Below, piece after piece: positions 1 through 6,706 of a stretch of DNA of 9,597 nt. Position 1 is the stretch's first letter. The number at the start of each line of letters is the position of its first letter. Source of the DNA: an uncultured Solirubrobacterales bacterium (lineage in GTDB: Bacteria > Actinomycetota > Thermoleophilia > Solirubrobacterales > Solirubrobacteraceae); the NCBI GenBank assembly GCA_903953065.1, contig CAJBIG010000080.1, positions 1 through 9,597 on the forward strand, in the 5' to 3' direction. Under the pieces are notes generated by a model. It searched no databases and was not told where the DNA came from. It worked only from the letters and a program-made list of their open reading frames with translations. A program made the translations under genes and the position numbers.

Positions 1-693
1 ATCGGTGGTTCGCTCGGCGCGCTGGTACTGAACCGCGGCTCAGGCGATTACGGCAACCCTGGATTGGCTGCCGCCAGCGCTCTCTCAAAAGAGCTGAGCG
101 GCCTAAAGATCGAACGCGGCAGGAAGGCACGGACCGGTCTCACGCCTGCCGGGGCGAAGCGAATTTCGCTGCTTCGTTCGCCGACCGTCAGCGGTTTGAT
201 CGAAGTCACCAACACCGCCTCCGACAACTTCTATGCCGAGATGCTGGTCAAGAACCTTGGCGCCCGCTTCGCCAAGTCGGGATCGACGACGGCGGGCGCC
301 GCCGTGATGCGCAGCTACCTGAAGCGATTCGGAATCAGTCCCCAAATCAGCGACGGATCAGGCCTGTCGCGTGGCAACCGGACCTCCCCGCGCGAACTCG
401 TGGCGCTGCTGGCTGCAATGCACGAGAGCCCCCAGCGCGAAGCATTCGAGGACTCACTTGCCGTCGCGGGCCGCACCGGCACGCTGGCTGGGCGAATGAA
501 CGGCAGCGCCGCCGAAGGCGCCTGCCGCGGCAAGACGGGGACGCTGAGCGACGTCAGCGGCCTCTCAGGGCTGTGCACCGCGAAGAACGGTCACGTGATC
601 GTCTTCTCGATGCTGATGAACAGCGTCTCACCAGCCAGCGCCCGCAGCCTCCAGGACCGCGCCGTCCAGGCGATCGCCAACTTCAACGACTGA
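1..693 (+). CDS. dacB: D-alanyl-D-alanine carboxypeptidase, PBP4/DacB type (C-terminal part)
   Basis: The frame is open from the first base of the window, so the gene begins upstream; 230 codons are visible, ending in TGA at 691-693. The fragment carries two of the three penicillin-binding motifs of the peptidase S13 family. SDN (the SxN motif) is at bases 220-228, and KTG is at 532-540 within GKTGTLSDVSG. The stretches SDGSGLSRGNR and AGRTGTLAGRMNGSAAEG are typical of PBP4 proteins. The SxxK motif with the catalytic serine would lie in the missing part. Family members act outside the cytoplasmic membrane, trimming the terminal D-Ala from peptidoglycan stem peptides or cutting cross-links. 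The gene converges on ligA with only 9 bases between the stop codons and belongs to a different transcription unit from the rest of the window. Family assignment is firm; DacB versus another S13 paralogue cannot be settled from half a protein. Confidence 0.88.
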   Translation: MGGSLGALVLNRGSGDYGNPGLAAASALSKELSGLKIERGRKARTGLTPAGAKRISLLRSPTVSGLIEVTNTASDNFYAEMLVKNLGARFAKSGSTTAGAAVMRSYLKRFGISPQISDGSGLSRGNRTSPRELVALLAAMHESPQREAFEDSLAVAGRTGTLAGRMNGSAAEGACRGKTGTLSDVSGLSGLCTAKNGHVIVFSMLMNSVSPASARSLQDRAVQAIANFND

Positions 694-705
694 GCGCAAA
701 GCTCA
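691..705. other. Small palindrome formed by the two convergent stop codons
   Basis: TGAGC-GCAAA-GCTCA is a perfect 5-bp inverted repeat with a 5-base loop. Its left end is the dacB TGA and its right end is the complement of the ligA TGA. It fills the whole 9-base gap between the convergent genes. There is no T-tract on either side and the stem is short, so it is at best a weak bidirectional structure and not a convincing intrinsic terminator. Confidence 0.35.
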
Positions 706-2718
706 CTCGGGGGTAAGCAGCGCCAGCAGCGCCGGCTCGTCGAGCACCGCAACCTCCAGCCGCTCGGCCTTCTCAAGCTTCGAACCGGCCGACTCGCCAG
801 CAACCAGGTAATCGGTCTTCTTCGAAACCGAAGTTGTGACGCGGCCGCCGGCGGCGAGAATCTTTTCGCTGGCCTGCTCGCGCGTCAGCGTTGGCAGAGT
901 GCCCGTGAGCACGAATGTCTTGTTGGCAAGGTGGCCTTCCCCCGGCGGCGGCCCCTCCTGCTCGAACTGCAGCCCCGCAGCCCGTAGCGCAGCGATCAAC
1001 GAGCGCATCTGCTCGTCGGCCAGCTGAGTTGCGATTAGCTCACCGACGATTGGGCCGACGCCTGGCGTCTGCGCGATCTCCTCGACGTCCGCTGCCAGCA
1101 GTGCATCGATTGTCCGCAGCCGCTGGGCAAGGCTGCGGCCGGTTACCTCACCGACGCCCTCAATGCCAAGCGCGAAGAGCACACTGGCGAAGGGGCGTGC
1201 TTTCGAGGCCTCAAGCGAGTCGATGATTCCCTTCGCGGAGAGCTCTCCCATGCCGTCAAGCTCTGCGAGCTGCGCGACGGTTAGTGAATAAAGGTCGGCG
1301 GCGCTCTCAACCAAGCCTTTCTCCAGGAGCATCACTGCGAGCTTCTCGCCGAGCCCGTCAACGTCCATAGCCCCGCGCGAGACGAAGTGCGTGAGCAGCG
1401 CCTCTCTGCGGCCCTCGCAGTCACGGTTTGGGCACTTCGTGAAGACCGAGTTGCCCGGCTTGACCGTCGGCGTGCCGCAGACAGGGCACTTCTTTGGCGC
1501 GCTCACCGCTGCGCTGCGACCGTCGCGCTCAGCGGCGTGAGGCGATGGCGAGACAACCTGTGGAATCACGTCACCGGCGCGCAGGATTATCACCTCATCG
1601 CCGGGGCGCACATCCTTTCGAATCAGATCCTCTTCGTTGTGGAGCGTGGCGTGCTGCACGACGACGCCGCCCACCTCGACAGGCTCGAGCACAGCGAACG
1701 GGTGCAGGTCGCCGAACTTACCGACGCTCCACTGGATCTCCTTGAGCTGCGTCAGCTTTGTGGTTGGCGGGAACTTCCAGGCGACAGCCCAGCGCGGGTC
1801 GCGGCCGACAACCCCCAGCCGCCGCTGCTGCTCGGCGTCATCGACCTTGATCACGACTCCGTCGATCTCAAAACTAAGCGAGCCGCGACGCTGTTGCCAC
1901 GCAAGGCAGCGCTCGATCGCGGCCTGCTCACTATCGAGCCGCTCGATCTCGCTGTTGACGGGGAAGCCGCGCTCGCGCAGCCATTCGAGCGTCTGCCACT
2001 GCGAACTGAAGCTGACGCCCTCGCAGGCGCCAACGCCGTAAGCCCAGAGCGACAAAGGGCGCTCAGCGGCCAGCCGCGGGTCGAGCTGGCGCAGCGTCCC
2101 TGCGGCCGCGTTGCGTGGGTTCATGAAGGTCGGCTTGCCATCGCTGGCGCGGCGCTCGTTGAGCTTCTGGAAGCCGTCTAGCGACATGTAAACCTCACCG
2201 CGCACCTCGACCATCGGCGGCGCGTCCTCGATGCTCAGCGGAACGGTTGGGATAGTGCGCAGGTTGTGTGTTACGTCCTCGCCCACTTCGCCGTTGCCGC
2301 GGGTGGCTCCGCGTTCGAGAACTCCGTCGCGATAGACGATCGAGATTGCGAGCCCGTCCACTTTCGGCTCGCAGACATATTGGAATGCGGCGTCCTCGAT
2401 CCCCTCGCGGGCGAGATGGTTTCGCATCCGCAGCACCCAGCCATCGAACTCCTCGGGGCTGCGCGCGTTGGCGAGCGAAAACATCGCCTGCGGGTGGGTT
2501 ACCTTCTCGAGCGCACTGACCGGCTCCGCTCCGACTCGCTGCGTGGGCGAATCAGGCGTTACGAGTTCGGGGTGGTCACGCTCAATCTCGCGCAGCTCGT
2601 CGAGCAGCGCGTCGTACTGATCGTCGCCGATCGAAGGGTCGTCTTGAACGTAGTAACGCTCGTTGTGCTCACGCAGCTCGGCGCGCAGTTGCTCGGCGCG
2701 CTTCGCCCCGGCGCTCAC
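703..2718 (-). CDS. ligA: NAD-dependent DNA ligase LigA
   Basis: This 671-residue protein is full length for bacterial LigA. It seals nicks in duplex DNA in replication and repair, using NAD+ and releasing AMP and NMN. The domains run in the standard order. The Ia region near residues 1-70 includes the RYYVQDDPSIGDDQYDAL stretch. The adenylation domain has the catalytic lysine K119 in CEPKVDG, followed by EVRGEVYM (171-178), DGVVIKV (286-292) and WAVAWKFPP (310-318). The OB fold covers about 325-395. A four-cysteine zinc finger uses C411, C414, C429 and C434. Helix-hairpin-helix repeats span about 450-575, and a BRCT domain runs from about 596 to the end. The start is GTG at 2716-2718, overlapping the surE TGA as GTGA. 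No Shine-Dalgarno sequence is visible upstream, so translation is probably coupled to surE. In the OB fold the usual GRTG element reads GKFG (VGKFGDLHPFAVLEPVE). Confidence 0.98.
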   Translation of the reverse strand: MSAGAKRAEQLRAELREHNERYYVQDDPSIGDDQYDALLDELREIERDHPELVTPDSPTQRVGAEPVSALEKVTHPQAMFSLANARSPEEFDGWVLRMRNHLAREGIEDAAFQYVCEPKVDGLAISIVYRDGVLERGATRGNGEVGEDVTHNLRTIPTVPLSIEDAPPMVEVRGEVYMSLDGFQKLNERRASDGKPTFMNPRNAAAGTLRQLDPRLAAERPLSLWAYGVGACEGVSFSSQWQTLEWLRERGFPVNSEIERLDSEQAAIERCLAWQQRRGSLSFEIDGVVIKVDDAEQQRRLGVVGRDPRWAVAWKFPPTTKLTQLKEIQWSVGKFGDLHPFAVLEPVEVGGVVVQHATLHNEEDLIRKDVRPGDEVIILRAGDVIPQVVSPSPHAAERDGRSAAVSAPKKCPVCGTPTVKPGNSVFTKCPNRDCEGRREALLTHFVSRGAMDVDGLGEKLAVMLLEKGLVESAADLYSLTVAQLAELDGMGELSAKGIIDSLEASKARPFASVLFALGIEGVGEVTGRSLAQRLRTIDALLAADVEEIAQTPGVGPIVGELIATQLADEQMRSLIAALRAAGLQFEQEGPPPGEGHLANKTFVLTGTLPTLTREQASEKILAAGGRVTTSVSKKTDYLVAGESAGSKLEKAERLEVAVLDEPALLALLTPE

Positions 2719-3533
2719 GGCTGCTGTGGAGCATCAGCTGGGAGCAGCTGGCTCAGATCGCGGGCGCTGAGAGCCTCGATTCCGGGCTCGTATGTGAGGT
2801 CAAAGTGCAGCGGCGTGACGGCTATCCGGCCAGCGGCCAGCGCGGCCAGGTCGGTGCCTGCCTCGTCCTTGAAGCCATGGTCCTCGCCATAAATTGAAAA
2901 GCGGCGGCGAGCGCCCTCGCCCTGCTCCTGCAGCTTCAGTTCGTCGCGGTAGATCCGTTTGCCCAGGCGCGTTATCTCAACCCCGGCCGGAGCGTGGCCG
3001 GGAACATTGACGTTGATCAGCGTGCCCTGAGGCAGCGGCGTGTGACCAACGTGCTGCGCCAGTCGCGCGACGAACTCGGCGCCGACATCGAAGTTGAAGT
3101 TGCGCCCCCATCGGAAGTCCATCTCGCGGCTCGTCGACTGCTGCGAGGCGGCGATCGCCGGAACACCAAGCAGCACCCCTTCGAGCGCCGCAGCGACGGT
3201 TCCAGAGTAGGTCACGTCGTCACCAAGGTTGGCGCCGTGGTTGATTCCCGAAACGATCAGCTCGGGGTAGAAGCCTTCGACCAGGCCAAGAGTGGCGAAG
3301 CGGACGCAATCGACCGGCGTTCCCTCGGTCGCGTAGCCGACGGTGCCGTCATCGAACTGGATCTCTTCGATCCAAAGCGGCTTGTGCGTCGTGATCTTGC
3401 GCGCAAATGCCGAGCGGTTGCCGTCCGGGGCGATCGTCACCAGCTCAACGTCGGGCATCGCCGCCAGCGCGATGCGCAAAGCCTGCAGCCCTTCGGCTTC
3501 GATCCCGTCGTCGTTGGTGAGAAGAACCTTCAT
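2715..3533 (-). CDS. surE: 5'/3'-nucleotidase SurE
   Basis: This 272-residue protein is a typical SurE, a cytoplasmic metal-dependent phosphatase that removes phosphate from nucleoside 5'- and 3'-monophosphates. The metal-binding N-terminus MKVLLTNDDG carries D8 and D9. S41 lies in GNRSAFARKIT, and N98 in SGINHGANLGDDVTYSGT completes the metal site. GRIAVTPLHFDLT near the C-terminus matches the end of the family core. The ATG start at 3531-3533 places the conserved N-terminus at residue 1. No clear Shine-Dalgarno sequence precedes it. Its TGA overlaps the GTG of ligA by 4 bases, so the two genes form a tight pair. It lies 66 bases downstream of rplQ. In many bacteria surE is next to pcm or other stationary-phase genes, so pairing with ligA is less usual. 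Confidence 0.97.
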   Translation of the reverse strand: MKVLLTNDDGIEAEGLQALRIALAAMPDVELVTIAPDGNRSAFARKITTHKPLWIEEIQFDDGTVGYATEGTPVDCVRFATLGLVEGFYPELIVSGINHGANLGDDVTYSGTVAAALEGVLLGVPAIAASQQSTSREMDFRWGRNFNFDVGAEFVARLAQHVGHTPLPQGTLINVNVPGHAPAGVEITRLGKRIYRDELKLQEQGEGARRRFSIYGEDHGFKDEAGTDLAALAAGRIAVTPLHFDLTYEPGIEALSARDLSQLLPADAPQQP

Positions 3534-3548
3534 CGCGCGCTAAGACCG

Positions 3549-3554
3549 AGCATA
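3549..3554 (-). promoter_or_regulatory. Possible -10 element upstream of surE
   Basis: On the - strand, TATGCT lies 15 bases before the surE ATG in the 66-base rplQ-surE gap. No good -35 hexamer is found at 17-18 bases. A start about 7 bases downstream would leave an 8-9 base leader, which fits the absence of a Shine-Dalgarno sequence. Two small hairpins are also possible in the gap (CCGCT/AGCGG at 3577-3593 and GTGC/GCAC at 3562-3574), neither with a T-tract. Weak evidence. Confidence 0.2.
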
Positions 3555-3599
3555 GAGCGCGGTGCTGGCGGCACGACCGCTGAAGCTAAGCGGGGCGAC

Positions 3600-3953
3600 T
3601 CAGACCAGTTCGAGATAGACCATCTCGGTCGAGTCGCTGCGCCGTGGCCCGAGCTTAAGGATCCGCGTGTAGCCACCCGGGCGCTCCGTGTAGCGCGGCG
3701 CGACCTCGGTGAAAAGCTTATGAACAGCGGTAGCGTCCTGACCCAGCGCTGAGAGAGCCTGGCGGCGGGCGTGAAGGTCGCCGCGCTTGGCCAGCGTGAT
3801 CAGCTGCTCAACTTCCGGCTTGACGGCCTTGGCTTTCGCCTCGGTCGTCTTGATCCGCTCATGCTCAATGATCTCCTTGCAGAGGTTGCGCATCATCGCC
3901 TTGCGATGAGAAGGGCTGCGGCTTAGCTTGTGGCGGGTTTTCTGGTGGCGCAT
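3600..3953 (-). CDS. rplQ: 50S ribosomal protein L17
   Basis: This 117-residue protein matches bacterial L17 in length and sequence. The N-terminus MRHQKTRHKLSRSPSHRKAM is characteristic, followed by LCKEIIEHERIKTT. The end, RPGGYTRILKLGPRRSDSTEM plus a short hydrophobic tail, is the family signature. L17 binds 23S rRNA near the peptide exit tunnel. The ATG is at 3951-3953. A Shine-Dalgarno GAGG (complement of 3963-3966) sits 9 bases upstream and overlaps the rpoA TGA, so rplQ is read right after rpoA, 11 bases away. This is the last gene of the alpha operon. In many actinobacteria truA follows, but here surE does. Confidence 0.98.
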   Translation of the reverse strand: MRHQKTRHKLSRSPSHRKAMMRNLCKEIIEHERIKTTEAKAKAVKPEVEQLITLAKRGDLHARRQALSALGQDATAVHKLFTEVAPRYTERPGGYTRILKLGPRRSDSTEMVYLELV

Positions 3954-3964
3954 GGTTTGGATCC

Positions 3965-4942
3965 TCAGTCGTCGCGAAGCGCGAGACCGCGCGCGGCGAG
4001 TGTTTCGATTACCTCGTCGATCGACTTCTTACCGAAGTTTGGAATTGCGTTCAGCTCAGCCTCGGACTTCGAGAGCAGATCGCCGATCGTCTGGATGCCG
4101 GCGCGCTTGAGGCAGTTGTATGAACGAACGCCGAGTTCGAGCTCCTCGATCAGAATGTCGTCGAGCGGGCCACCGGCAGCCATCGGAGCAGCGCCTGGGA
4201 TTGATCCCATGCCGACCGAATCAAGCTGGCTTACGGGGCCGGCGCGAAGCTCTTCGATCCGGTCCTCATCGGTGAAGATCGCCAGCTGCGAGATCAGGAT
4301 CTCAGACGCCTCGCGCAGAGCCGTCTGGGGATCGAGCGAACCGTCGGTTTCAATGTCGAGCGTCAGCTTGTCGAAGTCGGTGCGCTGACCAACGCGAGCC
4401 TGCTCGACGGCGTAGGCGACGCGCTGGACGGGCGAGAACAGCGAATCGATCGGAATAACGCCGATCGGCTGATCGTCGGTCTTGTTGTCCTCGGCGACGC
4501 GGTAACCGCGGCCGCGGCCAATAGTCAGGTAGATCTCCAGCTTCGTCTTCGATTCAAGCGTGGCGATGTGGATGTTCGGGTTGAGGATCTCAACGCCGGC
4601 CGGCAGGTCGATGTCCTTGGCTGTGATCTCGCCCGGGCCGGTGACTACGAGCGGAGCTTCGACCTCGCTGGCGTCGGAGTGCATCCGGCAAACGATGCCC
4701 TTGAGGTTGAGGATGATGTCTGTGACGTCTTCGGTCACGCCCTCGATCGAAGAGAACTCATGGCGCACGCCCTCAATGCGGACGCTCGTAACGGCAGCGC
4801 CGGAGAGCGAGCTGAGCAGCACGCGACGCAGCGAGTTGCCAAAGGTGTAGCCAAAGCCACGGTCGAGCGGTTCAATTACGAACGAGCCGCTGTTCTCGTC
4901 GCTGGTGTCACTTGTAATGCGAGGAATCTGAAAGTCGAGCAT
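3965..4942 (-). CDS. rpoA: DNA-directed RNA polymerase subunit alpha
   Basis: This 325-residue alpha subunit is of normal length. The N-terminal domain (about 1-233) carries the dimerisation and assembly signature GFGYTFGNSLRRVLLSSLSG at residues 29-48. A linker rich in Gly, Ala and Pro follows (about 234-258). The C-terminal domain (about 259-325) has the helix-hairpin-helix elements that contact UP-element DNA and activators: R273 and N276 in VRSYNCLK, and K306 and S307 in PNFGKKS, equivalent to E. coli R265, N268, K298 and S299. The subunit nucleates assembly of the polymerase core. The ATG is at 4940-4942. A Shine-Dalgarno AGGAU (complement of 4954-4958) lies 11 bases upstream. Those 11 bases can be paired in a predicted RNA structure filling the rpsD-rpoA gap, which could limit initiation. 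Confidence 0.99.
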   Translation of the reverse strand: MLDFQIPRITSDTSDENSGSFVIEPLDRGFGYTFGNSLRRVLLSSLSGAAVTSVRIEGVRHEFSSIEGVTEDVTDIILNLKGIVCRMHSDASEVEAPLVVTGPGEITAKDIDLPAGVEILNPNIHIATLESKTKLEIYLTIGRGRGYRVAEDNKTDDQPIGVIPIDSLFSPVQRVAYAVEQARVGQRTDFDKLTLDIETDGSLDPQTALREASEILISQLAIFTDEDRIEELRAGPVSQLDSVGMGSIPGAAPMAAGGPLDDILIEELELGVRSYNCLKRAGIQTIGDLLSKSEAELNAIPNFGKKSIDEVIETLAARGLALRDD

Positions 4943-5036
4943 CTTGGCGTTTTATCCTGTGGTTGTAATCGGTGCGGCGCCTAACTTCAGGCGACCGCCG
5001 GGCGCGCCGCCCCCGCAAGCGGAGGCAAACGCCAAA
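4943..5036 (-). promoter_or_regulatory. Predicted structured RNA in the rpsD-rpoA gap, next to the rpoA start
   Basis: Read as mRNA (- strand), the gap can form three helices. The closing helix P1 pairs UUUGGCGUUU (5036 to 5027) with AAACGCCAAG (4952 to 4943), giving nine Watson-Crick pairs and one G-U pair. P2 starts at the next base and pairs GCCUCCG (5026-5020) with CGGGGGC (5015-5009) around a CUUG loop. P3 pairs GCGG-U-CGCCU (4998-4989) with AGGCGCCGC (4982-4974), nine pairs with one bulged U and the loop GAAGUU. The strand leading back into P1 contains the rpoA Shine-Dalgarno AGGAU. The 3' half of P1 covers the spacer up to the base before AUG, so closing P1 should hinder ribosome loading. 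S4, the product of the gene just upstream, is a known autoregulator in E. coli and Bacillus; a link here is only inference. I do not recognise this as a catalogued motif. Confidence 0.5.
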
Positions 5037-5044
5037 CATTGCTG

Positions 5045-5665
5045 CTACTTCGAATACAGCTCGACGATGAGCTGTTCCTGCACCGGCGTCGTGATCTCAC
5101 GACGCTCCGGTGCACGCAAAATCTTTGCTGTCAACGACTCGTGGTCGGCCTGCAGCCAAGCCGGCACTTGGGCCGTCAATTCCGTGGCCCCGCGGACGAC
5201 CGGCTCAGCTGGGCTGCCGCTCTTGAGCGCGATGATGTCGCCCTCGTGGACTTGGAAGCTTGGGATGTCAACACGGCGGCCGTTGACCGTCCAGTGACCG
5301 TGGCGGACCATCTGACGGGCTTGGCGGCGTGAGCCGGCGTAACCGAGACGGACGATCACGTTGTCGAGGCGCCGCTCGAGCATCTGCAGCAGGTTCTCGC
5401 CGGTGATGCCGTCCTGACGGCTTGCACGGTCGTAGTAGAGGCGGAACTGCGTCTCAAGCACGCCGTTGTAACGACGAGCCTTCTGCTTCTCACGCAGCTG
5501 CACGCGGTACTCGCTCTGCTTCTGGCGGCCACGGCCGTGGTCGCCTGGCGGGTATGCGCGGCGCTCAAACGAGCACTTGTCGGTAAGGCAGCGCTCACCC
5601 TTGAGGAAGAGCTTCTCGCCTTCGCGGCGGCACTGCTTGCACTGAGGTGAAGTATCGCGAGCCAT
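5045..5665 (-). CDS. rpsD: 30S ribosomal protein S4 (zinc-binding form)
   Basis: This 206-residue S4 is full length. The N-terminus has C9, C12, C26 and C31 in the CxxC...C...C pattern of the zinc-binding C+ form. KQKARRYNGVLETQFRLYYD (residues 61-80) is conserved in the family. The S4 RNA-binding domain covers about 96-160, with LERRLDNVIVRLGYAGSRRQ at its start. S4 is a primary binder of 16S rRNA that starts assembly of the 30S body, and in several bacteria it represses its own operon. The ATG is at 5663-5665. A G-rich Shine-Dalgarno tract overlaps the rpsK TAG stop 14 bases upstream. The gene ends in TAG at 5045-5047, followed by the structured 102-base gap before rpoA. Confidence 0.98.
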   Translation of the reverse strand: MARDTSPQCKQCRREGEKLFLKGERCLTDKCSFERRAYPPGDHGRGRQKQSEYRVQLREKQKARRYNGVLETQFRLYYDRASRQDGITGENLLQMLERRLDNVIVRLGYAGSRRQARQMVRHGHWTVNGRRVDIPSFQVHEGDIIALKSGSPAEPVVRGATELTAQVPAWLQADHESLTAKILRAPERREITTPVQEQLIVELYSK

Positions 5666-5679
5666 TGTTCAGTCGCCCC

Positions 5680-6075
5680 CTATACGCGGCGGCGCTTGCG
5701 CGGCCGGCATCCGTTGTGGGCTTGCGGGGTTACGTCGCGCACGCTGATTACTTCAAGCCCTGCGGCCTGAAGCGAGCGGATCGCCGTCTCGCGGCCGGAG
5801 CCCGAGCCCTTGACGTAAACGTCAACCTTCTGAAGTCCTTGTTCCATTCCCTTGCGAGCAGCCGAGTCGGCCGTTACCTGAGCGGCGAACGGAGTCGACT
5901 TGCGCGAGCCCTTGAAGCCGGCGCCACCGGCCGACTCCCAAGCAATAACGTTGCCTTGCAGGTCGGTAAGGGAGACGATCGTGTTGTTGAACGACGTCTT
6001 GATATGAGCCTGACCGACAGGGATGTTCTTCTTGACCTTGCGGCGGCCACGGGCTGGGCGTTTTGGAGCAGGCAC
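5680..6075 (-). CDS. rpsK: 30S ribosomal protein S11
   Basis: This 131-residue S11 is of typical length. HIKTSFNNTIVSLTD (residues 24-38), the Gly/Ser-rich AGGAGFKGSRKSTPFAAQ (49-66), and the C-terminus DVTPQAHNGCRPRKRRRV are family hallmarks. S11 lies on the 30S platform near the mRNA exit and the Shine-Dalgarno helix. The start is GTG (6073-6075), chosen because it gives the expected MPAPKR N-terminus. The Shine-Dalgarno GAGGA overlaps the rpsM TGA, and the gap is 8 bases. An actinobacterial basic N-terminal tail (RPARGRRKVKKN) is present. Confidence 0.98.
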   Translation of the reverse strand: MPAPKRPARGRRKVKKNIPVGQAHIKTSFNNTIVSLTDLQGNVIAWESAGGAGFKGSRKSTPFAAQVTADSAARKGMEQGLQKVDVYVKGSGSGRETAIRSLQAAGLEVISVRDVTPQAHNGCRPRKRRRV

Positions 6076-6083
6076 TTAGTTCC

Positions 6084-6467
6084 TCATGTCTTGGTTGCGG
6101 CTTTCTTTCCAGCGACCTGCATCCGCTTGGGTCCCTTGCGGGTGCGGGCGTTGGTCTTGGTCTTCTGACCGCGGACCGGGAGTCCGCGGCGATGGCGGAT
6201 GCCGCGGTAGCAGCCAATCTCGCCAAGTCTCTTGATGTTCTGTGAGCGCTCGCGGCGAAGGTCACCCTCAACGAGAATGTCACCGTCGACCGCGGTACGC
6301 AGCTTCGCGACCTCATCCTCTGTTAGGTCACGCACGTAAGTGTCAGGGTTGATTCCGGCCTCTTTGAGCATCGCGAGCGAGGTCGAGCGGCCGATCCCAT
6401 AGATGTAGGTGAGGCCGATCTCAACGCGCTTGTTGAGTGGAATATTGATTCCTGCGATGCGAGCCAT
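6084..6467 (-). CDS. rpsM: 30S ribosomal protein S13
   Basis: This 127-residue S13 begins MARIAGINIPLNKRVEIGLT and continues with the helix-hairpin-helix YIYGIGRSTS. The signature YRGIRHRRGLPVRGQKTKTN (residues 87-106) is followed by a basic tail rich in Lys and Arg. S13 sits in the 30S head and contacts the 50S subunit and the P-site tRNA. The ATG is at 6465-6467. A Shine-Dalgarno AAGGAU spans the rpmJ TAA stop, with 8 bases between the genes. Confidence 0.98.
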   Translation of the reverse strand: MARIAGINIPLNKRVEIGLTYIYGIGRSTSLAMLKEAGINPDTYVRDLTEDEVAKLRTAVDGDILVEGDLRRERSQNIKRLGEIGCYRGIRHRRGLPVRGQKTKTNARTRKGPKRMQVAGKKAATKT

Positions 6468-6475
6468 TTAGATAT

Positions 6476-6589
6476 TTATCCTTGACGCTGCTTGTGTCGC
6501 GGGTTCGGGCAGATCACAAAGACAACGCCTTTGCGCTTGATCACGCTGCATTTTTCGCACATCGGCTTGACCGACGGTCTTACCTTCAT
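6476..6589 (-). CDS. rpmJ: 50S ribosomal protein L36 (zinc-binding form)
   Basis: A 37-codon gene reads MKVRPSVKPMCEKCSV, then IKRKGVVFVICPNPRHKQRQ and a final G, which is a complete bacterial L36. C11, C14, C27 and H32 form the zinc ribbon of the C+ type. L36 binds 23S rRNA in the 50S subunit. The ATG is at 6587-6589, with GAAGGA a few bases upstream (spacing about 4), and the stop is TAA at 6476-6478. Its position ahead of rpsM is the canonical one. The usual neighbour infA is not found between it and map. Confidence 0.97.
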   Translation of the reverse strand: MKVRPSVKPMCEKCSVIKRKGVVFVICPNPRHKQRQG

Positions 6590-6663
6590 AATTCCTTCTT
6601 CGTCGATGGGCCGGAAAGAGGCTCTGGCGACCGCAGGGGCACGCCGCTACCACTCGCGGACAA

Positions 6664-6687
6664 ACACGCTCCCTCGCGGGAACGCAC
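6664..6687 (-). promoter_or_regulatory. GNRA-capped hairpin in the map-rpmJ spacer
   Basis: On the transcript, GUGCGUUCCC (6687 to 6678) pairs with GGGAGCGUGU (6673 to 6664) around the tetraloop GCGA. This gives ten consecutive pairs, six Watson-Crick and four G-U. It lies 75-98 bases upstream of the rpmJ start in a 147-base spacer with no supportable gene. GNRA loops stabilise RNA hairpins and serve as docking sites; its role here is unknown. No U-tract follows, so it is not an intrinsic terminator. Confidence 0.4.
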
Positions 6688-6697
6688 ACGAGCTCAT

Positions 6698-6706
6698 AAG
6701 GTAGCA
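6698..6706 (-). promoter_or_regulatory. Possible extended -10 promoter for rpmJ-rpsM-rpsK-rpsD-rpoA-rplQ
   Basis: TGCTACCTT on the - strand fits the extended -10 pattern TGnTAnnnT. No good -35 is seen at 16-19 bases upstream. A start near 6691 would give a leader of about 100 bases that opens almost at once with the GNRA hairpin. An internal promoter between the spc-type and alpha-type gene groups would be plausible, but the match is short. Confidence 0.25.

Noticed and set aside
1387..2181. A 264-codon + strand frame opposite ligA
   Set aside because: It is antisense to intact ligA, with no start signal and no recognisable domain; a compositional shadow.
3559..3593. Hairpins in the rplQ-surE gap as an operon terminator
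   Set aside because: The stems are 4-5 bp and compete with each other, and no T-tract follows on the transcribed strand.
2266..3752. Two + strand frames (2266-2892 and 2994-3752) opposite ligA, surE and rplQ
   Set aside because: They cross the boundaries of several real genes and show no family resemblance.
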